Assembly: GCF_003121405.1 (NCBI RefSeq)
Contig: NZ_QBUY01000029.1
Span: 19,373 to 83,372 of the forward strand
DNA length: 64,000 bases
Direction of reading: 5' to 3'
Origin: Paraburkholderia sp. C35
Lineage (GTDB): Bacteria > Pseudomonadota > Gammaproteobacteria > Burkholderiales > Burkholderiaceae
Position numbers and translations under genes: made by a program. Every line of letters begins with the position of its first letter. Positions within the stretch are counted from its first letter, which is position 1. A model generated the notes under the pieces. The model made no database searches, had not been told where the DNA came from, and saw only the letters and a list, made by a program, of their open reading frames with translations. Shown here piece after piece: positions 34,138 through 42,732 of this stretch.

Positions 34138-34919
34138 GTCTCCTCCTTTGATCGCCTCATCGTTAGCTGCTATTGAGCGATCCGAAAGCCGGATGAATGG
34201 TCGGACCTATTGCGAGTCTGGTCCGTTTTGCTTGCGGCTGATCCCAGTATAGAAACGGCCTCGCGAAAAACGCAGCGAGTTGTGTGAACTTCATGCGACA
34301 GCCGGTGTGCGCTTCACCGCATATTTCGGTTCTGCTTAAGAAAGTGCATTGACTCGGCTTTGCGCGCGGGCATAAAATTCTCTTATCTTGAATTTGAGGG
34401 GCGTTGCCTTGGACAGTTGCAGTAGTACGTTTTCGAACAGTTTCGCCGCCTGACCGGCAAGACGTCTGCGCCTTCCTCATCTAGCCGCCGTCTTGCCAGC
34501 AGGCAGACGGTGCGCGTCGTAGTTCCATCCCTCGTGCATCCTGTTTCGCGCTTTTGGGTTCTGCACCCGGCGCAACGCGTTCGCGCGTGATTCGCAGCCG
34601 TTCCTGTTCAGCTTTTGCTGTGCTTTGGTCCTGGACGGCTTCGTATCACTCCGCGTGACTGCGTTTGCGCACGCGTGCTTGCGCCTCGCGCGGTGAACGT
34701 TCGGCCTGTCCAGCATCACAACCTTCAACCGCGTGCATTTCGCAAACCGCGATGCGTTTTATCAATGAACCGGGAGCCGCCATGCCTGACAGTGACAGTT
34801 ATCCCTTGCAAACCGATATGCCTTCAACACATTGAGGCAGGCAGCCGACCGCTTTCGATTCCATCGATCCTCCGGCGCCTGCCGCCTCGCAAGCACGAGC
34901 CTCGTGCCGGAGAACCGAT
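34138..34919. other. Long intergenic/leader region between kup and Nramp gene
   Basis: About 780 bp with no convincing long gene. On the + strand TTGACT (34349-34354), 18 bp and TAAAAT (34373-34378) form a plausible sigma-70 promoter whose transcript would run ~740 nt before the Nramp-like start. Downstream an inverted repeat GGCAAGACG/CGTCTTGCC (34456-34464, 34489-34497) and several smaller stems suggest leader structure. I looked for manganese (yybP-ykoY) or magnesium riboswitch patterns and could not match one. Confidence 0.5.
34349..34378 (+). promoter_or_regulatory. Candidate sigma-70 promoter for Nramp leader
   Basis: TTGACT and TAAAAT with an 18-bp spacer on the + strand, in a stretch that is A/T-rich just downstream. 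It is the best promoter match between kup and the Nramp-like gene and would produce a long untranslated leader containing the 53-aa ORF. Confidence 0.5.
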
Positions 34920-35081
34920 ATGTACTGCCTGCTTCTTTCGACCCTGCCGCAAACCCGCGAAGCGCGCGCGCACTATGACGCGTTTCTTTCGCTGAAATAC
35001 GAACGCCGCGACCGGCTCGCGATGTTCATTCACAAGCTGGACCGCATCGCCACGCTGCTGAAAAAGCGGCGGGCTGCATAA
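34920..35081 (+). CDS. Small basic protein (53 aa) upstream of Nramp transporter
   Basis: A 53-codon ORF from ATG 34920, with GGAG seven bases upstream, ending TAA 42 bp before the Nramp start. The product begins MYCLLLSTLPQTREARAHYD and ends in a basic helix (KLDRIATLLKKRRAA); the pattern suggests a single amphipathic or helical protein. Codons are G/C-ending at the third position as in real genes. It may be co-expressed with the transporter, as a regulator or leader peptide. No family is recognised. Confidence 0.65.
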   Translation: MYCLLLSTLPQTREARAHYDAFLSLKYERRDRLAMFIHKLDRIATLLKKRRAA

Positions 35082-35123
35082 ACGGAAATCATTCGACCTA
35101 TATCCGTTCAAGGGAGAATAACA

Positions 35124-36767
35124 ATGGCAACGCCACCACAAGCACTACCGACCCGCACCGCTGTTCTCGACGATGCGCATGTCGGCGATATCCGCGGCGC
35201 GCTCGGCACCATCGCGCATCACGACACGGCTCCGCGCAACAGTTGGGGCGCGCGTCTGCGCACCCTGCTCGCGATCGTCGGGCCCGGCCTCATCGTGATG
35301 GTCGGCGATAACGACGCGGGCGCGTTCGGCACCTACACACAAGCGGGGCAGAACTACGGCACCACGCTGCTGTGGACGCTGCTGCTGCTCGTGCCCGTGC
35401 TGTACGTCAATCAGGAAATGGTGCTGCGACTGGGCGCCGTGACGGGCGTCGGTCACGCGCGTCTGATCTTCGAACGCTTCGGCAAGTTCTGGGGCGCGTT
35501 TAGCGTCGTCGATCTGTTCATCCTCAATGCGCTGACTATCGTCACCGAGTTCATCGGGATTACGTTTGTGCTCGACTTCTTCGGGGTATCGAAGGTGGCG
35601 GGCGTGTGCATCGCAGCTGCATTGACAATGGCGGCAGTCAGCACCGGCGACTTCAAACGCTTCGAGCGTTTTGCGATCGTGCTGTGTCTGCTGAGCCTGT
35701 TGCTGGTGCCCGTGCTCGTGACGATCCATCCACCCGTCTCGCAGATGGCGCACCATCTGTTCATGCCCGCATGGCCCGCGCACGCGAAGCTCTCCGACGT
35801 GATGCTGCTGGTGATCGGCATTGTCGGCACCACGGTTGCGCCATGGCAGCTGTTCTTCCAGCAGAGCTATGTGATCGACAAGCGCATCACGCCGCGCTTC
35901 ATGAAGTACGAAAAGGCGGACCTGTGGATCGGCATCGTGTTCGTGCTGATCGGCGCGATCGCGATGATTTCGTTCAGCGCGGCACTGTTCGGCGGCAAGC
36001 CGGAGTTCGGCCAGTTCACCGATGCAGGCGGCGTGATCGCCGGCCTCGAAAAGTATGCGGGCCGCACGCCTGCCGTGCTGTTCGCGATTGCGCTGATCGA
36101 CGCGTGCATCATCGGCGCGGCGGCTGTGTCGCTATCCACGGCTTATGCGATTGGTGATGTGTTCAAGATCCGTCACTCGCTGCATCGCGGTGTCGCCGAT
36201 GCGAAGGGTTTCTATCTCGTGTACTTCGGCATCGTCGCGGCGGCTGCCGGACTCGTGCTGATTCCGGGCAGCCCGCTCGGCCTGCTGACGGAAGCGGTGC
36301 AAACGCTCGCTGGCGTGCTGCTGCCGAGCGCCACCGTGTTCCTGCTTCTGCTGTGCAACGACCGTGCAGTGCTCGGGCCATGGGTCAACTCGAAAGGACT
36401 GAACCTGTTCACGGGTGCTGTGGTGTGGGCGCTGGTGCTGCTGTCAGTGGTGCTGACGGCATCCGTGGTCTATCCCGACATCAGCGGGCACGCGATCATC
36501 GAGATTCTCGCGGGCGGCACACTGCTCGCCGTGGTCGGGTTCGTCGCGATGACGGCGCTGCGCAGAATGCGCGGCACGCAAGCCGCCGATCATGCGCCCG
36601 TCATTAGCAAGACCGAGCGCGCAACATGGCGCATGCCGCCGATCGACACCCTGCAAAAGCCTACGATGACGCTGTCGCGCCGTGTCTGGATGGGTGCGCT
36701 GCGTGGCTATCTGGTGGTGGCCGTCGCGCTGGTGGTCGTCAAGGTCGTGCAGATGGCGTTGATGTGA
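35124..36767 (+). CDS. Nramp-related divalent metal transporter, atypical metal site
   Basis: A 547-aa membrane transporter of the Nramp superfamily. Helix 1 has MVGDNDAGAFGTYTQAG where classical MntH/Nramp proteins have DPGN, and helix 6 reads GTTVAPWQLFFQQS where classical ones have a conserved Met before Pro-His. Loss of that Met is the mark of Nramp-related magnesium transporters, so Mg2+ or another hard cation is likelier than Mn2+/Fe2+; this is inference. About eleven to twelve helices and a C-terminal extension are visible. GGGAG lies before ATG 35124. A strong terminator lies 190 bp after the stop. Confidence 0.88.
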   Translation: MATPPQALPTRTAVLDDAHVGDIRGALGTIAHHDTAPRNSWGARLRTLLAIVGPGLIVMVGDNDAGAFGTYTQAGQNYGTTLLWTLLLLVPVLYVNQEMVLRLGAVTGVGHARLIFERFGKFWGAFSVVDLFILNALTIVTEFIGITFVLDFFGVSKVAGVCIAAALTMAAVSTGDFKRFERFAIVLCLLSLLLVPVLVTIHPPVSQMAHHLFMPAWPAHAKLSDVMLLVIGIVGTTVAPWQLFFQQSYVIDKRITPRFMKYEKADLWIGIVFVLIGAIAMISFSAALFGGKPEFGQFTDAGGVIAGLEKYAGRTPAVLFAIALIDACIIGAAAVSLSTAYAIGDVFKIRHSLHRGVADAKGFYLVYFGIVAAAAGLVLIPGSPLGLLTEAVQTLAGVLLPSATVFLLLLCNDRAVLGPWVNSKGLNLFTGAVVWALVLLSVVLTASVVYPDISGHAIIEILAGGTLLAVVGFVAMTALRRMRGTQAADHAPVISKTERATWRMPPIDTLQKPTMTLSRRVWMGALRGYLVVAVALVVVKVVQMALM

Positions 36768-36958
36768 ATCGGAACAGTCGCACGTTACTTTCGAAGAATC
36801 CTGATACCTTGGCGTGGATCGTTGTGCCACAGTAGCGGCGGTCGATCCGCGGTGCAGATAACTGCCGGCGCAATGCAGAGTCACAGCGCACGCCAGGTGC
36901 GCCGCATTGCGGTTGATGGGACGCGGGTCGGCCTTCTCCGCCTGATCCCTATGACGAA

Positions 36959-36987
36959 GCGAGCCATGCAGCATGGCTCGCTTTTTT
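36959..36987 (+). terminator. Rho-independent terminator after Nramp gene
   Basis: GCGAGCCATGC (36959-36969) pairs perfectly with GCATGGCTCGC (36971-36981), followed by TTTTTT (36982-36987). It lies 192 bp after the Nramp stop and just before the convergent 90-aa gene. The intervening sequence shows no gene. Confidence 0.85.
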
Positions 36988-37004
36988 CATGGGCAATCGG
37001 CGGA

Positions 37005-37277
37005 TCATTGCAGCAGCGCGGGATCGAACGGCGCGCTGGCGTGATACGGCGTGATCACCGGCCCGCTGCCTCCGCCTGCGCAACCACCGCCGGCATGCAC
37101 GGGCGGCATGGGCGCAAGAATGGGCGGCCAGGGCATCGACGGCATACCCGGAAGCTTGGGCCACGGGCTCGGCTCCGTCGGCCGGCTGACGATGAGAATG
37201 CCGCCGCGCACGGTTCGCGCCGTTTGATGGTCGAGTTCGTCGACCTTCGACAGGTCTTTCACAAGCAGATGAGTCAT
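37005..37277 (-). CDS. Small protein with double-glycine-type leader (possible RiPP/secreted peptide precursor)
   Basis: A 90-aa protein. Residues 1-26 (VKDLSKVDELDHQTARTVRG then G) look like a double-glycine leader: acidic, amphipathic, with ELD and a VRGG ending at residues 23-26. The remaining 64 residues are rich in Pro, Gly and Met, with WPKLPGMPSMPWPPILAPM and GGGCAGGGSG, and no known domain. Leaders like this guide export by peptidase-containing ABC transporters or modification enzymes, but none is encoded nearby. ATG 37277 is chosen as the leader start. The leader reading is a pattern match, not a proven function. Confidence 0.7.
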   Translation of the reverse strand: MTHLLVKDLSKVDELDHQTARTVRGGILIVSRPTEPSPWPKLPGMPSMPWPPILAPMPPVHAGGGCAGGGSGPVITPYHASAPFDPALLQ

Positions 37278-37505
37278 GATGCGTCTCCAGCAACGGTAAA
37301 GGATGGCGAGCGCGAGCTTTGCCGCGCTCGCGCATCGTGCTGCACGCACCATGCCAAAAGCGGCAAAGCCCGTTGCCACGGGCTTTTCATCCATGCTGGA
37401 GAGACCGACTGAGCGCTGCGGCCCAACTGTCGGCGGTCGGAGTGTTGGCGCGCTTCCGAAGCGACCGTCCGCCCGTTGCCGAAGTGGGCGGACGGACTGT
37501 CAGGC

Positions 37506-38252
37506 TCAGCGCGGCAGATACCCGAGCGGATCGCCCGGCTTGCCGTCCTTGCGCACTTCGAACTGGATCGACCCGACGCCGTTGTTGTCCACGCCCACTT
37601 CGCCGATCGGCTGACCTTGCGTGACGGCGTCGCCTTCCTGCACGAGCAGGCGGCTGTTCTGGCCATAGGCCGTGATCAGCGTGTCGTCATGCTTGATGAT
37701 GACGAGCGGCCCGTAGGCCTCGATGCCCGTCCCCGCATAGACCACCCGCCCCGTCGCGGCCGCCCGCACGGGATCGCCCGGACGTCCGCCGATCACGATG
37801 CCCTTCGACTTGCCTGCCACGTAGGGCTTCAGAATCGGGCCGCGCAGCGGCCAGGCGAGCGTCACCTGCGCCGGCGCGACGGGCGTCGGCTGAACGGGCG
37901 TGGTGGTGGGTGCCGGCGTCGGCACAGGGGTGGTTTGCGCGTACGTGGGCGGCGGCCCGACGCGCAGCAACTGGCCGGGCGCGACGGGCGAGGCCAGCGT
38001 CAGGCCGTTCCAGGCGGCGATGTCCTGTGCCCGCTGGCCGTACGCGCCGGCAACGCTTTGCAGCGTATCGCCGGGATTCACCCGGTAGAAGCCGGCCGGC
38101 ACGCCATTGGCGGCCGCGCCGCCCGACGTCCGGTAGGTGGGCGATGGGGGTGGTGGCGTTTCCCACGGATACGTGGTGCACGCGCCAAGCATGCTCACGA
38201 CGGTGAGCGAGATCAAAGCCTGCGTGACGACGTATTGCCGTTTTACTGTCAT
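37506..38252 (-). CDS. LysM-LytM lipoprotein with degenerate peptidase site (NlpD-like)
   Basis: A 248-aa outer- or inner-membrane lipoprotein. A lipobox SMLGAC ends the signal peptide near residue 25; a LysM domain follows (FYRVNPGDTLQSVAGAYG, about 57-100); the C-terminal LytM domain has GIVIGGRPGDPV, AYGQNSRLLVQEGD and GSIQFEVRKDG. The zinc ligands are missing (no H in GIVIGG, YGQ for YGH, IQFE for HxH), as in NlpD/EnvC activators. It likely activates N-acetylmuramyl-L-alanine amidases at division. A Pro/Thr-rich linker separates the domains. ATG 38252 begins a basic n-region. Confidence 0.9.
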   Translation of the reverse strand: MTVKRQYVVTQALISLTVVSMLGACTTYPWETPPPPSPTYRTSGGAAANGVPAGFYRVNPGDTLQSVAGAYGQRAQDIAAWNGLTLASPVAPGQLLRVGPPPTYAQTTPVPTPAPTTTPVQPTPVAPAQVTLAWPLRGPILKPYVAGKSKGIVIGGRPGDPVRAAATGRVVYAGTGIEAYGPLVIIKHDDTLITAYGQNSRLLVQEGDAVTQGQPIGEVGVDNNGVGSIQFEVRKDGKPGDPLGYLPR

Positions 38253-38521
38253 TTTTGTGGCCCTCGACGCGGTAAGGGACAGTGGCTCAGCCTTATTGTG
38301 GCCCAGCCGACTGTCGTTCGAACGTGTAGCGGGATATGCAGTGCAAATATTATGCCTCGAACGCCGGACGGAAAAATGACGTTCGTGACAGGCATTCGAC
38401 GCAGACTCGATATGTCAAATTTGTCAAATCCGACGCACAGCGATTGCTTGCCGGCGCATTGATCTATCGCAATTTCCTTCTGCAATCCCAATCAAATTCA
38501 CGGCATCAGCAGAAGCATGCG

Positions 38522-38833
38522 TCACACACTGCCTTCCGATTCGATCACGAGAATGCGCGCTTCGCCGATTGGATGTGCCACGTGCTCGGTGCCAGCCGAC
38601 GCATGGAACACGTCGCCTGTCTCGAGCACAACCGAATGCTCGATGCCTGCTTCGCGATAACGCATCTCGACACGTCCGTCGAGCACAGCGAACACTTCCT
38701 CGCCATCGTTGACATGCCACCTGTACGGCTGGTCGGTCCAGTGAAGACGCGTGGTGATGCCGTTCATGCTGGCAATATCGAGCGCACCCCATGGACGCTC
38801 TGCCGTGAACGTGCTGCTGCGGACGATTTTCAT
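38522..38833 (-). CDS. Cupin domain protein
   Basis: A 103-aa single-domain cupin. The beta-barrel motifs are WHVNDGEEVFAVLDGRVEM (motif 1; one His and the Glu pair) and LETGDVFHASAGTEHVAHP (motif 2 with His). Such small cupins often bind a metal and act as sensors, epimerases or dioxygenases; the specific role is unknown. ATG 38833 is chosen; an in-frame ATG 15 bp upstream is possible. No operon partner is visible; 269 bp upstream of it to the NlpD-like gene holds nothing I recognise. Confidence 0.9.
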   Translation of the reverse strand: MKIVRSSTFTAERPWGALDIASMNGITTRLHWTDQPYRWHVNDGEEVFAVLDGRVEMRYREAGIEHSVVLETGDVFHASAGTEHVAHPIGEARILVIESEGSV

Positions 38834-39073
38834 GGCGGCCTTGCGCAACGATCGTTGTTGGACCGCTCATTATAGTGGCGCTCAAGATCATGCACGCGTC
38901 TTGCTCCCCTGCCCGGAGAAGTCCGTTTTATGCGGCTCGCGGGCCATTGCATAGCTGGAGTGCTCGCCTATACTGAAACTTGCTGCGTTCAGATTGCATG
39001 CGCATACTCGCAAGCCGATGCGCGGCGAGACGGTTCATTCCACTTCAGCGTTACCGTCTAACGAGGAGGTCCC

Positions 39074-39394
39074 ATGAACAAAGCGTTGTTTGTTGCCGTG
39101 CAGTTGAATGTCGACGAGATGACCGCGTCCCCTGCACTCGTCGATCTGCTCAACGCGCATCTCGTCTTCGCCGTCGATGTGGCCGAGGCCGCCGACGCTC
39201 TCGTGCAACTGGCCAGCGTGAGCCGTCTTTCAAGCGGAGTGGAAGCCAGTGTCGAAATTCCCGTGGTCGCGCTCGAGCAGTTGCGCCAGGCGCTCGAAGC
39301 GCTCAGCGACTATGACCAGTCGTGGCTCTTCGCACTGGAACCGAGCCGTGCGCTATTCGACGATATCGCGCGTGGGCAACGCACGTTGCACTAA
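39074..39394 (+). CDS. Hypothetical protein (106 aa)
   Basis: A 106-aa soluble protein with an excellent ribosome site (AGGAGG six bases before ATG). It contains two helix-rich blocks (LVDLLNAHLVFAVDVAEAAD and ALEQLRQALEALSDYDQSWL), Leu-rich amphipathic helices suggesting oligomerisation. I recognise no family. It ends 55 bp before the DUF2968 gene on the same strand, so the two may be co-transcribed. Confidence 0.75.
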   Translation: MNKALFVAVQLNVDEMTASPALVDLLNAHLVFAVDVAEAADALVQLASVSRLSSGVEASVEIPVVALEQLRQALEALSDYDQSWLFALEPSRALFDDIARGQRTLH

Positions 39395-39449
39395 CGCGCC
39401 GGCAACCCTGACCAGGTATGGCTTCCCGGCCGCCTACCGAGGATCGATC

Positions 39450-40208
39450 GTGAAAAATCTATTGAACATGCGCCGCGCGGCTGTCGGCAATGGCGCCGCT
39501 GCGCACTTCCATTTTCCGCCGCCCGGCACCAGGCAATCCGAACCTGCACAGATCGACGATGTGTCCGCGAGCGAAAGCGATGTGGGCACAACCATGGAGC
39601 CGCCGAACGTCAGTCCCGTCAGTCCACCGTCGCGCCCTGTCACGCCACTGCATGCCGTGCAGGTCACGGCTTCGGCACCCAATGGCCGCGCCGTGCAACT
39701 CGCAGATGCAGCCGATGTAGAACGCATGAGCGAGCGCAACGAACTGACAACATTTCACACATTTCGCACTTTTGACTATTCGGTGAGCCTGCTGTTTTAT
39801 GCGAAAGAACTGAAATACTATGCCGCACTATTTCAGGAAGACCGGCTGTGGCGCGTGTTGAGCACGAGCGACCTGAACACGGCAAAGCAACTGTTTCATC
39901 ACATGCAGGAACAGGCTACCCGGCTGTCTGATGGTGAAACCCGTCGCCTGCAACTCGAAGCGCAGAATGAGCAGTTGAAGCGGATGATCGACGAATCGGA
40001 AGCGCAAGCCGAACGGTTGCGTCAAGGCATGCAACGCACGGCCGAACAGAATCAGAGCATGGCGAGCCGCCAGCATCAGTTACGCAAGGATCTCGCGCTA
40101 CTGGAATCGCAACGCACCGCTGCGCAAGCGCAACTGAACAAGGTGCACCGGCAGGTGCATCAGTTGAACGTCGCGAATAACGAAGGGATTCCGCATATGC
40201 CGCGTTGA
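39450..40208 (+). CDS. DUF2968-like coiled-coil protein
   Basis: A 252-aa protein whose C-terminal two thirds match the DUF2968 pattern: TFRTFDYSVSLLFYAKELKY, LWRVLSTSDLNTAKQLFHHM and a long coiled coil (about residues 150-240, LQLEAQNEQLKRMIDESE onward). The first ~95 residues are Pro/Ser/Thr-rich and probably disordered. The start is GTG 39450 with GAGG seven bases before. Relatives usually have a signal peptide; none is apparent here, so export is doubtful. Function is unknown. A terminator follows. Confidence 0.75.
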   Translation: MKNLLNMRRAAVGNGAAAHFHFPPPGTRQSEPAQIDDVSASESDVGTTMEPPNVSPVSPPSRPVTPLHAVQVTASAPNGRAVQLADAADVERMSERNELTTFHTFRTFDYSVSLLFYAKELKYYAALFQEDRLWRVLSTSDLNTAKQLFHHMQEQATRLSDGETRRLQLEAQNEQLKRMIDESEAQAERLRQGMQRTAEQNQSMASRQHQLRKDLALLESQRTAAQAQLNKVHRQVHQLNVANNEGIPHMPR

Positions 40209-40274
40209 GACGTCGCGCGGGATGTTTCAGCATGAAGCGTGGGCGCATTCGCCGCGCTGCGTGCCGGAAAATGC

Positions 40275-40311
40275 AAAACGCCGTACAGGTTTTACCTGTA
40301 CGGCGTTTTTT
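40275..40311. terminator. Bidirectional terminator between DUF2968 and DUF4148 genes
   Basis: AAAACGCCGTACAGGT (40275-40290) and ACCTGTACGGCG with a T-run (40294-40311) form a 16-bp stem with a three-base loop, and the A/T flanks make it work on both strands. It lies between two convergent genes. Confidence 0.9.
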
Positions 40312-40382
40312 ACTTCGGCCGATCCGGGCTCGCGGACCCTGACCGGCTTATGCAGCTTTCTTACGTCGACGTCGACTCAGGC

Positions 40383-40703
40383 TTAGTTGCCGAAGAACAC
40401 CGAACGCGGACCCTTTTCATCGGCCAGCGAGCGGCCTGCCTGCGACGTGCCGTTCGTTTGAACGCCATAGCCCGTCGTGTCTGCTTGCGCGACATTTTGT
40501 GCCTGCACGCGCGCTTCAGCGGCCTGGATGTTCTTCGGGTACGTCTGACGGTCGCTCAGCGGATCGTAGCCAGCCTTTTCGAGGCGCACGAGATCTGCGC
40601 GCACTTCAGCGCGCGTCAGCGGCTGCTGGTTCGATTGTGCAAACGATGCAACGGGAGCGGCGATAGTGGCAGCGAGAACGACTGCGGAAATCAGGGCTTT
40701 CAT
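40383..40703 (-). CDS. DUF4148 domain secreted protein
   Basis: A 106-aa periplasmic protein of the DUF4148 family common in Burkholderiaceae. The signal peptide is MKALISAVVLAATIAAPVAS (residues 1-20, cleavage after FA-Q). The family motif LTRAEVRADLVRLEKAGYDP follows, then YPKNIQAAEARV and a C-terminal Gly/Ser-rich tail. Function is unknown; such genes are often abundant paralogues in the genus. ATG 40703 starts the signal peptide. Confidence 0.92.
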   Translation of the reverse strand: MKALISAVVLAATIAAPVASFAQSNQQPLTRAEVRADLVRLEKAGYDPLSDRQTYPKNIQAAEARVQAQNVAQADTTGYGVQTNGTSQAGRSLADEKGPRSVFFGN

Positions 40704-40936
40704 GAACAACCTCCGAGAACTTGTTTTTTGATTCGCTTCGGACACCGTGTCCGTCAGCGTTGATGCAAGTTTATGGAAGGAAACGTCCTAGGGAAATCCC
40801 TGATCTGGTTAAACTATGTTGCACAAACTGAAATAATTCCGTTGCACGTCAGGTCAGAACAATTATTGAGATCAAATATTTGCAACACTGTATTCCAAAA
40901 TACGCGCACTAATCGCAACAATGCCCGCGCGCAATT

Positions 40937-40973
40937 GAAAAACGCCCCGGCGCCGTGAAGGCGCTGGGGCGTC
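40937..40973 (-). terminator. Rho-independent terminator after gnd
   Basis: On the - strand, a 13-bp stem (GC-rich, 40942-40954 with 40960-40972, one mismatch, loop of five) is followed by a T-run (TTTTT, 40937-40941). It lies 55 bp downstream of the gnd stop. The rest of 40704-41027 is A/T-rich and holds no gene I can support. Confidence 0.8.
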
Positions 40974-41027
40974 CAGATTCGACGGATCGGCGCGCTAACC
41001 CAGCTCAGCGCCGATCTGCCCGTTCCG

Positions 41028-42437
41028 TCAGGACCAGTTCGCGTGGAAGCTGCCCGGCTTGTCGAGGCGTTCGAAGGTATGCGCGCCGAAGAAGTCGCGT
41101 TGCGCCTGCACGAGGTTCGCCGGCAGACGCGCCGAACGGTAACCGTCGAAGTACGCAATCGCCGACGAGAACGCCGGCACAGGCACGCCCGCCGTGGTCG
41201 CGGCGATCACGACTTCGCGCAGCGCAGCCTGATAGTTCGCCGCGATGTCGCGGAAATACGGATCGAGCAGCAGGTTGGCGATCTGCTTGTCCTTCGCGTA
41301 GGCGTCGGTGATCTTCTGCAGGAAGCGGGCGCGAATAATACAGCCGGCGCGGAAAATCTTCGCGATCGTGCCGTAGTCGAGATCCCACTTGTATTCGTCC
41401 GATGCCGCGCGCAGCTGCGCGAAGCCCTGTGCGTACGAAATCACCTTGCTGAAGTACAGCGCGCGGCGCACGGCTTCGATGAACGCGGCGCGGTCGCCCG
41501 TGAACGGCTTCGCGGCAGGCCCTTCGAGCACCTTGCTGGCTGCCACGCGCTGATCTTTCAGCGACGACAGCACGCGCGCAAACACGGCTTCCGTGATGAG
41601 CGGCAGCGGCGCGCCGAGGTCGAGCGCGTTCTGGCTCGTCCACTTGCCGGTGCCCTTTTGCGCGGCACGGTCCATGATCACGTCGACGAGATCCTTGCCC
41701 GTTTCTTCGTCCTTCTTGTCGAAGATCTTCGAGGTGATCTCGATCAGGTAGCTGTCCAGCTCGCCCTTGTTCCATTCGGTGTAGACGGCGCCGAGTTCCT
41801 GATTCGACAGACCGACCACTTCCTTGAGCACGGAATAGCTTTCGGCGATCAACTGCATGTCACCGTATTCGATGCCGTTGTGCACCATCTTCACGAAGTG
41901 GCCCGCGCCGTCCGGCCCCATGTACGCGACGCACGGCTCGCCGTCCGGCGCCTTCGCGGCGATTTCAGTAAGGATCGGGGCAACGAGGTCATACGCTTCG
42001 CGCTGGCCGCCCGGCATGATCGACGGGCCCTTGAGCGCGCCTTCCTCACCGCCCGACACGCCCGTGCCGATGAAGTGCAGACCCGACTTGGCCAGATCCT
42101 GATTGCGGCGAATCGTGTCGGTGAAATGCGTGTTGCCGCCGTCGATCAGAAGGTCGCCCTTATCCAGCAGCGGCTGCAACGCGGCGATGGTCGCATCGGT
42201 GCCGGCGCCCGCTTTCACCATCATCAGGATGCGGCGAGGCTTTTCCAGCGACTCGACGAATTCTTCCAGCGTGTAGGTCGGAACCAGCTTACGGTCGGGA
42301 AACTCCGCGATCAGTTCGTCGGTTTTCTCGCGGGTGCGGTTGAACACGGAGACCGCGTGACCACGGCTTTCGATGTTCAGCGCCAGATTCCGGCCCATCA
42401 CCGCCAGCCCCACTACGCCGATTGCCTGTTTGCCCAT
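41028..42437 (-). CDS. gnd: 6-phosphogluconate dehydrogenase, decarboxylating
   Basis: A 469-aa enzyme of the oxidative pentose phosphate pathway: 6-phosphogluconate plus NADP to ribulose 5-phosphate, CO2 and NADPH. The N-terminal Rossmann motif GVVGLAVMGRNLALN, the LIDGGNTHFTDT segment, the active-site Lys in HFVKMVHNGIEYGDMQ and the C-terminal RAGCIIRARFL are all canonical. Length is normal. ATG 42437 has GGAG seven bases upstream; the upstream in-frame start lies in unrelated sequence. Monocistronic with its own terminator. Confidence 0.97.
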   Translation of the reverse strand: MGKQAIGVVGLAVMGRNLALNIESRGHAVSVFNRTREKTDELIAEFPDRKLVPTYTLEEFVESLEKPRRILMMVKAGAGTDATIAALQPLLDKGDLLIDGGNTHFTDTIRRNQDLAKSGLHFIGTGVSGGEEGALKGPSIMPGGQREAYDLVAPILTEIAAKAPDGEPCVAYMGPDGAGHFVKMVHNGIEYGDMQLIAESYSVLKEVVGLSNQELGAVYTEWNKGELDSYLIEITSKIFDKKDEETGKDLVDVIMDRAAQKGTGKWTSQNALDLGAPLPLITEAVFARVLSSLKDQRVAASKVLEGPAAKPFTGDRAAFIEAVRRALYFSKVISYAQGFAQLRAASDEYKWDLDYGTIAKIFRAGCIIRARFLQKITDAYAKDKQIANLLLDPYFRDIAANYQAALREVVIAATTAGVPVPAFSSAIAYFDGYRSARLPANLVQAQRDFFGAHTFERLDKPGSFHANWS

Positions 42438-42732
42438 GTGAATTCTCCAGATTCCATTAAGTCGTGACACCGCGCCGACCCGCGCGCCGCGGCGGCGAGG
42501 ATGAAAGAATAAAAGAAATAACGCGAGGACGCTCGCGACCGCCTTATCTGCCGGATTCGCGCCCGCTCTGTGTTCGGCATCGACGATGCATGCGGGCTTT
42601 CGCCACGCTTTCGTGCCTGCTACCGGGCGTGCGCCGCTGCTGCTCTCAAGCTTAGTCTGCCAGACGCACCGTGGGCGTCCATGCATGCCTGCGTCGCAAC
42701 CGCAGACCCGATCGTCTGACCTGCTACAGCCT

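Noticed and set aside
34456..34497. Inverted repeat GGCAAGACG/CGTCTTGCC as a terminator
   Set aside because: The loop is 24 bases and there is no following U-run; kept only as part of leader structure.
34477..34728. 83-codon - strand ORF in the long leader
   Set aside because: Basic low-complexity product, no ribosome site, no recognisable homology; the strand is opposite to the likely leader transcript.
34138..35123. yybP-ykoY manganese or Mg riboswitch before the Nramp gene
   Set aside because: I could not match the conserved sequence elements of these classes; a covariance search would be needed.
41043..42467. 474-codon + strand frame opposite gnd
   Set aside because: Antisense shadow of gnd with no recognisable motifs.
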